A stretch of 6,162 nucleotides of DNA, from assembly GCA_027346925.1 (NCBI GenBank), contig DAIERH010000142.1:1-6162 (forward strand). The letters are read 5' to 3'. The position numbers and the translations under genes are program-made. Position 1 is the stretch's first letter. The number at the start of each line of letters is the position of its first letter. Source of the stretch: Geobacter sp. Lineage in GTDB: Bacteria; Desulfobacterota; Desulfuromonadia; Geobacterales; Pseudopelobacteraceae. This document shows positions 1 to 5,495 of this stretch, piece after piece. The notes under the pieces were generated by a model that was not told where the DNA came from, did no database searches, and worked only from the letters and a program-made list of their open reading frames with translations.

Positions 1-827
1 AGTAACTCATGGGGCATGAGGCCGTTGAAGTCGGCAGGGCCACCCGGATTGAAGCCCGCATCGATGCAGTCACTGCAAATGGTGACAAAGACATGCTTCG
101 TATTCCGGTGTGCAATGTCGATCGCCTCATCGATGACATCATCGATCCCCCGGCTTCTGATCTCGTTTATGGCGAAAACCCGTGCTCCCATTTGCCGGGC
201 ATACTCGAACTGTGCGGAAGAATTCCGCGGGCCCCTGATCCCGATTTGCGCAATGCTCTTTTTTCGCACTTTTTCAATCTGGGCGATCCGGTGGATCGGT
301 CCGCAGCGCGGACATCTGTCGGTGCCAAAACCGTTTGAGTTATCCAGGTGGGCGTCAAAATGGATCAGGCCGATATCTCCATTGACATTGTCGCTCAAGG
401 CCCTGACTATCTCCGGGGTAAAGGAATGATCTCCCCCCAGCACGAATGGAATGCTGTGGTTTCCATAGACCTGCCCCATCACCTCGTGCACGTTTTTCAT
501 GGTATCCAGTTCGTCATTCGGATTTACCGGAACATCCCCGATGTCACCTATTTTCAGATAATCGAACAGGTCCAACCCGTACTCGGGGAGAAACCCGCCG
601 TATCGCGCGGAAGCATGCCGTATGGTCTTCGGCGACAACTCGCAACCACTGAAAGAGCCCCACGTCACCGTCCCTTCCCAGGGCACGCCGGCGACAATGA
701 CATCATACCCGTCCGCGAGCGCCTTTGGATCGAGTACGGGGGTTCCCAGGAAGGAGGGAGTGTCGCCATACACTCTGGGCAGGGAAGTCTTTCTATTGGG
801 CACCATCGGAATATCTCTGGTTTCCAT
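1..827 (-). CDS. Agmatinase/arginase-family (ureohydrolase) protein, C-terminus cut by window edge
   Basis: Translating the minus strand from the ATG at 827 gives 275 codons with no stop down to base 1, so the C-terminus lies outside the window. Family members hydrolyse guanidino or amidino groups (agmatine, arginine, guanidinobutyrate), releasing urea, at a two-metal (usually Mn) centre in the cytoplasm. Visible motifs: an N-terminal AGVPWEG segment (46-52), IGDIGDVPV (93-101), GGDHS (131-135) and HFDAHLD (156-162), supplying the expected metal ligands H134, D158, H160 and D162. The third motif, normally SxDxDxxDP, reads TICSDCIDAGFNPG (249-262): the second Asp is kept (D253) but the first aligns with C251. 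A CPRC pair sits at 172-175, in the region that binds substrate in relatives. The family is usually a little over 300 residues, so a few dozen are missing. The start is set by AAAGGAG six bases upstream. It lies 23 bases after the carrier protein gene and is probably co-transcribed. Family assignment is firm; substrate and activity are unknown. Confidence 0.9.
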   Translation of the reverse strand, partial: METRDIPMVPNRKTSLPRVYGDTPSFLGTPVLDPKALADGYDVIVAGVPWEGTVTWGSFSGCELSPKTIRHASARYGGFLPEYGLDLFDYLKIGDIGDVPVNPNDELDTMKNVHEVMGQVYGNHSIPFVLGGDHSFTPEIVRALSDNVNGDIGLIHFDAHLDNSNGFGTDRCPRCGPIHRIAQIEKVRKKSIAQIGIRGPRNSSAQFEYARQMGARVFAINEIRSRGIDDVIDEAIDIAHRNTKHVFVTICSDCIDAGFNPGGPADFNGLMPHEL

Positions 828-833
828 CTGATT

Positions 834-840
834 CTCCTTT
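834..840 (-). promoter_or_regulatory. Ribosome binding site of the ureohydrolase-family gene
   Basis: On the minus strand this reads AAAGGAG, six bases before the ATG at 827. It fixes the start of a gene whose stop is outside the window, and it fits between the carrier protein stop at 851 and the new start. Confidence 0.85.
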
Positions 841-850
841 CGCCTGCACT

Positions 851-1111
851 TCAAAGGCGGGCCCCGTTCCGCATCTTATGCTCGATAAAGTTCGCCATGC
901 TGTTAAGACACTGGAAGTTCTCGGGAACTATCTCCTCGTCATCCACCGACAACCGGAAGGTCTCCTCGATGAATACGATCAGTTTCATGACTCCCAGCGA
1001 ATCGATCATTCCCTGTTCGAGCAGATCCTCATCAGGAGCCAATGATTTCCTGCCGAGCCCGGCAACGATCTCGTCAAGCATGAATTTTTCAAGGTTCTCC
1101 AAGTTAGTCAT
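851..1111 (-). CDS. Free-standing acyl carrier protein
   Basis: An 86-residue acidic protein of typical carrier-protein length. The phosphopantetheine attachment motif is DSLGVMKL (37-44) with Ser38 as the expected attachment site, preceded by DLLEQGMI, matching the usual loop before helix II. The C-terminal half (ETFRLSVDDEEIVPENF, then a final helix) fits helices II to IV. Such proteins hold acyl or aminoacyl groups as thioesters for ligases and transferases in the cytoplasm. The ATG at 1111 is preferred over an in-frame ATG at 1144 because an almost ideal Shine-Dalgarno sequence sits at the right distance from it; that site lies inside the longer reading frame. The gene lies 42 bases after the BioF2-like acyltransferase and 23 before the ureohydrolase relative. 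It is not in a fatty-acid (fab) gene context, so a dedicated carrier for this locus is likelier than the housekeeping AcpP. The acyl group is not known. Confidence 0.93.
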   Translation of the reverse strand: MTNLENLEKFMLDEIVAGLGRKSLAPDEDLLEQGMIDSLGVMKLIVFIEETFRLSVDDEEIVPENFQCLNSMANFIEHKMRNGARL

Positions 1112-1118
1112 CTGAATG

Positions 1119-1129
1119 TCACCTCCTTT
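1119..1129 (-). promoter_or_regulatory. Near-perfect Shine-Dalgarno site of the carrier protein gene
   Basis: On the minus strand this reads AAAGGAGGTGA, complementary to the 16S rRNA 3' end over about ten bases and seven bases before the ATG at 1111. It is the strongest ribosome binding site in the window and decides the start, arguing against the ATG at 1144. Confidence 0.9.
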
Positions 1130-1153
1130 GACGCATGATGTCATGTAGCCACG

Positions 1154-2572
1154 CTATAATAAGACTTCCTCATACAGCGGCATGATATTGGCAAACTGCC
1201 TGGGATGCAGATTATGGGAAAGGGCAATAACGTTGTTTGTGACATACGACCAATTGAAATCCGATTTGTACGCTTCGTCTCCATACCCGAAATCAAAGAC
1301 ACGCAGGCCGTCATTGATCGAGTCGATGATTGCCTCGAACAGCAGTAATTTGCCGGCTCGCAATTTCTCATCATTGAGAGATCGGCCCGAGGAGAGAAAC
1401 TCGCGGCGGCCATTGAGATCAATGCAGCACATGGATGCGATGCGTCTGGATTCATGACAGGCAAAAAACAGGGTCAGGTGACCATTAAGCGCCAATTGTT
1501 TCAGGAACGAAAAAATAAACGATGCAGTCATCTTGTTCAGGATATTGGAATTCGCGCCCCATCTTTCACGATGCAGCGTAATGAACTCATCAATGTCCTG
1601 GCCCGCGATGGAATTGCCGCGCAGTTTTACGAAGTGACCATTATCAGCGAGAAACTGTTTGCGGTAGCGTTGGTAGTAATAGCGCTTGCCGGAACTTAAC
1701 GAATTCACGAAGTCGTCGGGCGACTCGGGAAGCGCCAGGTAGGGATATTTTACTGGATGTGATTGGAAAAGGGCTTCAATGGCATTATAGAGGTCAAACA
1801 ATGAGTCGGAAGGTCCGCCTTCGCTGAAAACTTTGTAAATGTACGATTTCAAGGGAAGGTGATTCTTTTTGAATACAAGCATGGGCCTATTGGCAGTGGT
1901 GATTTTTTCGATTGCCGTGCGAATGCTGGCGCGGGCTGTGTCGGAAAAAGCGCCGCTATCATAGGCGTTCTGTAACGTGCTCTGCATTTTGCCCAAATTC
2001 CATGGATAAACTCCTCCCCTCCAGAAGACAGGCGAAGTGCCCACGTTGAATCCATGCGGCAGCAAACCCATGGAGTGCTTCAAGAGCAACGGCAGAGTGC
2101 CGGAAGAGGACGGTATATGATTCAACAATACTATGTAGGGGTCGGCTTTATTGTAATCTCTGAAAAAATCCACAAAAGCTTGCAAGGCGCGAGGTTCAAA
2201 GCCGCTTTTCAGCAAAATGTCATTATAGAAAAATATGGTTGAATCGGGGCAAAAGGAGATCACCTCGTAACCTGTGGGAGTGTCCCCCAAATGTACTTTG
2301 AAGCGAAAAAGGGGGGCGAATGCAATTAACGTATCACCATGATACATGAGGATAAAAAACAAGGAGCTGAGGACGCTTTTACGGCCAAGGAAATTTATCC
2401 CCCTTTTCGCGGCAAAGGTGGTGTCGTCGTCGGAACGAAAACTCACAAACCATTCCATCAGCGCGTCGATGACGTGGGAGGAATGTTTCGAAAGGGCGTC
2501 ATCACCAAAGGATTTGATATCCTGATAATAGGCCGGAAGTTCGTTCATATCCTGAATCACAATCAGCCGCAT
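1154..2572 (-). CDS. BioF2/CelD-like GNAT (FemAB-like) acyltransferase
   Basis: A 472-residue protein with no signal peptide and no clear membrane segment, so probably cytoplasmic. The C-terminal part (about 277-460) matches the BioF2-like acetyltransferase domain (Acetyltransf_6, CelD/FemAB group): a basic stretch SSGKRYYYQRYRKQF (293-307), DIDEFITLHRERWG (326-339), RIASMCCIDLNGRREF (377-392), SSGRS (394-398), GKLLLFEAI (407-415), and FDFGYGDEAYKSDF (426-439), which corresponds to the FDLxxGDExYKxxF-type signature. The N-terminal half (1-190) resembles the first, degenerate GNAT half of such proteins. About 80 residues between roughly 195 and 275 look like an insertion between the halves. 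Relatives take part in cell-envelope polysaccharide and peptidoglycan modification and transfer acyl or aminoacyl groups from CoA, tRNA or carriers. The start at 2572 is backed by AAGGAG seven bases upstream; a longer frame from a TTG at 2614 has no comparable support. The carrier protein gene follows directly and is a candidate donor partner, which is inference. Confidence 0.82.
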   Translation of the reverse strand: MRLIVIQDMNELPAYYQDIKSFGDDALSKHSSHVIDALMEWFVSFRSDDDTTFAAKRGINFLGRKSVLSSLFFILMYHGDTLIAFAPLFRFKVHLGDTPTGYEVISFCPDSTIFFYNDILLKSGFEPRALQAFVDFFRDYNKADPYIVLLNHIPSSSGTLPLLLKHSMGLLPHGFNVGTSPVFWRGGVYPWNLGKMQSTLQNAYDSGAFSDTARASIRTAIEKITTANRPMLVFKKNHLPLKSYIYKVFSEGGPSDSLFDLYNAIEALFQSHPVKYPYLALPESPDDFVNSLSSGKRYYYQRYRKQFLADNGHFVKLRGNSIAGQDIDEFITLHRERWGANSNILNKMTASFIFSFLKQLALNGHLTLFFACHESRRIASMCCIDLNGRREFLSSGRSLNDEKLRAGKLLLFEAIIDSINDGLRVFDFGYGDEAYKSDFNWSYVTNNVIALSHNLHPRQFANIMPLYEEVLL

Positions 2573-2579
2573 ACCTGCT

Positions 2580-2585
2580 CTCCTT
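2580..2585 (-). promoter_or_regulatory. Ribosome binding site of the BioF2-like acyltransferase gene
   Basis: On the minus strand this reads AAGGAG, seven bases before the ATG at 2572. It selects this ATG over the in-frame TTG at 2614, removing 14 residues from the longest possible reading frame. Confidence 0.85.
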
Positions 2586-2627
2586 GCGGGTCCGAGAGAT
2601 GACGCTCTTTGCAACCTTGCCCCCAGC

Positions 2628-3311
2628 CTAACCTGCTGCGCTTGAGGGGGATAATGCCGTATACGGCACGGGCGGACGCAGCAGGGGCGTCACTGCCGGC
2701 GTGTCGCTGTTCCAGCGAAGCTCGTCGCCCGACTCGAAGCCGAGCCGGCGGTAGTAGGGCAAGTTACGCGGATTGGACGACCAACACCAGACCGGGAGGC
2801 CTTCGCGGGCCGACATCGCCAGCAGGCTCCCGAGAAGCACGGATCCCCGCCCTTTCGAACGGTACGCCGGCAAGATACCGATGAATTCCAGGTAGCGGTG
2901 GTCGCAGTCGGGTTGGAAGGTCTCGATCCAGCGGAAGTAGTCGGCCGCGGACGACATAGTGCGGACCAGCGCGGGGAGGTCGCGCGCGTCCGTGCGGTTC
3001 TCGCGCCCCAGCTGGCTGACCGGCGTCATGACCGCGACAGCCGAACGGTCGGATGTGGCGAACACTTCCCGACGGCGAGAGCGTGTTCGCCGCAGGTAAA
3101 AGGTGAAAAACGCCGTGGCGTCGGCCAGCCGCGTCTCCGCTCTCGGCATGGCCCAAAGGAACACCGGATCCTCGGCGAACGCCTCCGCGAGGACTCGTGC
3201 CGCCCCCCCCACGTCGCTGGTATCAATGCGCTCGACAGACAGCGGGTGGTCGAAAACACTTGTCGGCCCGTTGGTCGGTGTTTTTGCTGTTTCCATCCGT
3301 TCGTCCTGCAT
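2628..3311 (-). CDS. GNAT-family N-acetyltransferase, GC-rich
   Basis: A 227-residue protein with a single GNAT domain. The N-terminal substrate part begins near residue 25 (SVERIDTSDVGGAARVLAEAF). The acetyl-CoA binding motif A follows strand four: LEFIGILPAYRSKGRGSVLL (141-160), with the R/QxxGxG/A signature as R151-S-K-G154-R-G156. Motif B is NPRNLPYYRRLGFE (180-193), whose paired tyrosines include the usual general-acid position. It should acetylate an amine with acetyl-CoA in the cytoplasm; the substrate is not evident. The first 20 residues are polar and probably disordered. The ATG at 3311 follows AAGGAG by seven bases; a TTG at 3317 lies too close to that site. Base composition is clearly higher than in its neighbours (45 G/C of 60 in 2941-3000, against 26 of 60 in 2161-2220 and 24 of 60 in 3901-3960), which suggests separate acquisition. 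Its link to the polysaccharide pathway is positional only. Confidence 0.88.
   Translation of the reverse strand: MQDERMETAKTPTNGPTSVFDHPLSVERIDTSDVGGAARVLAEAFAEDPVFLWAMPRAETRLADATAFFTFYLRRTRSRRREVFATSDRSAVAVMTPVSQLGRENRTDARDLPALVRTMSSAADYFRWIETFQPDCDHRYLEFIGILPAYRSKGRGSVLLGSLLAMSAREGLPVWCWSSNPRNLPYYRRLGFESGDELRWNSDTPAVTPLLRPPVPYTALSPSSAAG
2655..2668. repeat. Perfect 14-bp palindrome inside the 3' end of the GNAT gene
   Basis: TGCCGTATACGGCA is its own reverse complement with no spacer. It lies about 25 bases before the end of the GC-rich GNAT reading frame, upstream of the next gene. It could be a protein-binding site or simply coding sequence; without a loop or a following U-tract it does not look like a terminator. 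Confidence 0.5.
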
Positions 3312-3318
3312 AAACAAG

Positions 3319-3324
3319 CTCCTT
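3319..3324 (-). promoter_or_regulatory. Ribosome binding site of the GC-rich GNAT gene
   Basis: On the minus strand this reads AAGGAG, seven bases before the ATG at 3311. It occupies most of the 21-base gap after the preceding acyltransferase gene and rules out the TTG at 3317, which would leave almost no spacing. Confidence 0.85.
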
Positions 3325-3332
3325 GCACCATT

Positions 3333-4061
3333 CTATTTCATCGTTTTCTGTTTCGCTCCGGAGCCCCATCTGGGTTTATTCGGGTCCACAGACCACGCCA
3401 ACCATTCTCTCAATTCGTCACTGCGCTTTGGATGCAACTCGGGAGGCCGATTAACGTAAACTCCCCTTTCCTGCGTATTCTTGGTAATTGACACACCAGT
3501 GCCGATTATGCATTCGCGCGCCACGGTTACCCCCTCCTTTATGGTTGCGTTGGCGCCGATCAGGCAGTGCGATTCCACCGTGGCCCCCCCCAGTATCACC
3601 GCGCCTGGGGCCACGAAAGAATGATCTTTCAGGACCACATGATGGCCGATCGTCACGGAGGACGTTACGGTCACGTCATTGCCGATCGTAACAAAGGGCT
3701 CAACGGTGCAATTTGCGCCGATTGCGCAATTGTCGCCCAGTATCAACCCAGGCCAAGTGGATGCCTTCGAACTGACGTAATTCACCAACTCGTATCCCCT
3801 CGCCTTTGCCTGAACATACTTCTCTTCTCGTAATCTATTGACCTTCTGAAAGCTGGTGGAAACGATCATTTTGTAGTTGGATGGGGGATAAAACGACTCT
3901 ACTTCTTCAAAAGGAACAACAGGCAATCCAAACAAATTTTCCTTTACCAGGTATTCGCGGTCTACGGTAAAGGCCACAACTTCATACGGAGAATCATGAG
4001 TCAGACAATGGTAATAGAGTTCAGCAAACAAACTGGCTCCGAAAATTATGACCTTTTCCAT
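3333..4061 (-). CDS. NeuD/PglD-type sugar acyltransferase (left-handed beta-helix)
   Basis: A 242-residue protein with the two-part layout of the NeuD/PglD family. The N-terminal Rossmann-like part opens with KVIIFGASLFAEL (3-15), where relatives have a GxGGxA-like loop for the sugar nucleotide. From about 100 to 195 it shows imperfect hexapeptide repeats of a left-handed beta-helix: LILGDNCAIGANCTV, VTIGNDVTVTSSVTIG, FVAPGAVILGGATV, CLIGANATIKEGVTV, CIIGTGVSI. The expected catalytic base is the first His of GHHVVLKDHS (H140); the next position, often Asp, is a second His. Members acylate an amino or hydroxyl group on a (usually nucleotide-activated) sugar from acetyl-CoA. A polar tail of about 45 residues (197-242) follows the helix and makes it longer than many relatives. 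The start at 4061 is preceded by GGAG eight bases upstream. It lies 33 bases after the exporter ATPase and 21 before the GNAT gene. Sugar and acyl group cannot be read from the sequence. Confidence 0.88.
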   Translation of the reverse strand: MEKVIIFGASLFAELYYHCLTHDSPYEVVAFTVDREYLVKENLFGLPVVPFEEVESFYPPSNYKMIVSTSFQKVNRLREEKYVQAKARGYELVNYVSSKASTWPGLILGDNCAIGANCTVEPFVTIGNDVTVTSSVTIGHHVVLKDHSFVAPGAVILGGATVESHCLIGANATIKEGVTVARECIIGTGVSITKNTQERGVYVNRPPELHPKRSDELREWLAWSVDPNKPRWGSGAKQKTMK

Positions 4062-4094
4062 GGCAGTTTCTCCATCTCAGTCAAGGAAATCGTC

Positions 4095-5375
4095 TCAGGC
4101 CAAGGCTTTAACCTCCTGCCCGTCACTCAGGTATTCTGTCACCCATTTCAAAACGGGCTGAACAACGCCCGGCTCCCTGCCAAAGCAGGTACCTTCTCTT
4201 TGTTTCACATCAAGTATGTTAATCGGAACTCCGCTCTCATGGCTGTAAATCACACAGCTCGTGTCCTTTACAACCAGGACGACAAAGCGATGCGGTCCGC
4301 TGTTCAACAGGTCGCCGGTGATATGACACACACTTCGGAAGAGTCCCGCCGGCATGGAACGATTGTTCAACTCCCCTGTGGTAAATGCAATTATCCCTTC
4401 CGCGGTATACAGGTGCAGCGTGATATGGAGACGGGCACCGGGCACCAGGTTCCAGTAGTCCACTTCCACCTGGAACGGCGTCTGCATCGTCAATGGGTCC
4501 GCCGGACGGCCGTGGCGGTTGTGTACGCGCACCCGGTGGAGCCGTACCATGTCGTTGCCCGGCGCCGTGCCGGCGTCGTCCCAGGCCTCTTCGGTCACGT
4601 CCATGCCTTTAACGGATTTAGTCAGATATTTCGTCACCACCTCAGCCGGCGGGCCGTCATCCACAATCCGGCCGCCGTTCACCCATACAACCCGCTTGCA
4701 GAGGCTGTTGACGGCGGCCATATTGTGGCTGATGAAGATCACGGCCCCCCCTTCCCTGGCCGCGCTGCCGATCTTGTCCAGACATTTTTTCTGGAAGGCC
4801 GCGTCACCCACTGCCAGCACTTCGTCCACCAGGAGGATCTCCGGTTCCAGATGAGCTGCCACTGCAAAACCCAGACGTACAAACATTCCGCTTGAGTAGC
4901 GCTTCACAGGAACGTCAAGGAATTTAGAGACTTCCGCAAATTCGACAATTTCATCGAACCGGCGGCGTATTTCCTCCTTCTTCATCCCAATGATGGCGCC
5001 GTTCAGGTAAATATTTTCCCTGCCGGTCAGGTCGGGGTGAAAGCCGGTACCCACTTCCAGGAGTGAACCGATTCGCCCGTAAATCCGGGCCTGGCCGCAC
5101 GTAGGTATGGTTATCCGGGAAATAATTTTCAACAGGGTGCTTTTTCCGGCCCCGTTTTGTCCGATGATACCGACGATCTCGCCCTGCCTGACTTCGAAGG
5201 AAACGTCCTTCAAGGCCCAGAACGTCTTATTCCCCGGCCGTGAGCATCCATTACGGAAAAGGACATGCTTGAGAGTATCGGCAAGCTGCTCGGCAAGGTT
5301 GTCGTGACGGGATGTACCGCTGGCGATAGTGTATTGTTTCGACAGGTTTTCAGCGTGTATCATGACTTGACTCAT
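4095..5375 (-). CDS. wzt: Polysaccharide ABC transporter ATP-binding protein (Wzt type) with C-terminal glycan-recognition domain
   Basis: A 426-residue ATPase that would power export of a lipid-linked polysaccharide across the inner membrane with the permease encoded upstream. Nucleotide-binding domain, residues about 5-250: Walker A GQNGAGKST (72-80), LLEVGTGFHPDLTGRENI (105-122), which spans the Q-loop region and is characteristic of the Wzt/TagH group, ABC signature YSSGM (160-164), Walker B with catalytic Glu ILLVDE (180-185), D-loop VGD (189-191), and H-loop His217 in ISHNM. The insertion before Walker A (about 20-52, with FWALKDVSF after it) is also usual for this group. Residues about 260-426 form an extra beta-rich domain, as in Wzt proteins that bind the capped or modified non-reducing end of their glycan. 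Start: GGAG six bases before the ATG at 5375; a second ATG four codons in is less well placed. Subfamily call is firm; the glycan is unknown. Confidence 0.95.
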   Translation of the reverse strand: MSQVMIHAENLSKQYTIASGTSRHDNLAEQLADTLKHVLFRNGCSRPGNKTFWALKDVSFEVRQGEIVGIIGQNGAGKSTLLKIISRITIPTCGQARIYGRIGSLLEVGTGFHPDLTGRENIYLNGAIIGMKKEEIRRRFDEIVEFAEVSKFLDVPVKRYSSGMFVRLGFAVAAHLEPEILLVDEVLAVGDAAFQKKCLDKIGSAAREGGAVIFISHNMAAVNSLCKRVVWVNGGRIVDDGPPAEVVTKYLTKSVKGMDVTEEAWDDAGTAPGNDMVRLHRVRVHNRHGRPADPLTMQTPFQVEVDYWNLVPGARLHITLHLYTAEGIIAFTTGELNNRSMPAGLFRSVCHITGDLLNSGPHRFVVLVVKDTSCVIYSHESGVPINILDVKQREGTCFGREPGVVQPVLKWVTEYLSDGQEVKALA

Positions 5376-5495
5376 TGAAATCTCCGTTCACTGGTGACGG
5401 CTTGCGTGCGGCAGAGATAAGCGGGCCTCAGCATGGCATCTTCCCTGCGGTTTCCCGTTTGGCCGCTTTATCCCCGGTTCTGCATGCTTTTCACT
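5376..5495. other. 120-base spacer between permease and ATPase genes
   Basis: This is the longest non-coding stretch in the window. Apart from the ATPase ribosome binding site (GGAG, 5382-5385) it shows no obvious reading frame, no convincing -35/-10 pair on the minus strand and no stem followed by a U-tract. A short AGCATG/CATGCT inverted pair about 45 bases apart is too weak to call. Permease and ATPase genes of this type are often much closer together. Confidence 0.6.

Noticed and set aside
167..358. A 63-codon minus-strand reading frame
   Set aside because: It is out of frame within the ureohydrolase gene, whose correct frame is open throughout and carries GGDHS and DAHLD.
1..827. Possibility that the ureohydrolase gene is a broken pseudogene
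   Set aside because: Frame-by-frame translation gives 275 uninterrupted codons with most family motifs intact; the missing stop is explained by the window edge.
348..1115. A 255-codon plus-strand reading frame
   Set aside because: It lies antisense to the ureohydrolase and carrier protein genes, which carry clear family motifs and ribosome binding sites; its own translation resembles no protein family I recognise.
1112..1144. Earlier ATG adding 11 residues to the carrier protein
   Set aside because: The near-perfect Shine-Dalgarno sequence lies downstream of this ATG and points to the one at 1111; the extra residues do not resemble a carrier-protein N-terminus.
2573..2614. TTG start adding 14 residues to the BioF2-like protein
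   Set aside because: AAGGAG is placed correctly only for the ATG at 2572, and the added residues look like translated spacer.
2898..3491. A 197-codon plus-strand frame and several other long frames across the GC-rich gene
   Set aside because: High G+C removes stop codons from all frames; only the minus-strand 2628-3311 frame shows GNAT motifs and a well-spaced ribosome binding site.
3996..4895. A 299-codon plus-strand reading frame
   Set aside because: It is antisense to the ATPase and the start of the beta-helix acyltransferase; its His- and Arg-rich translation shows no domain and is explained by codon use of the opposite strand.
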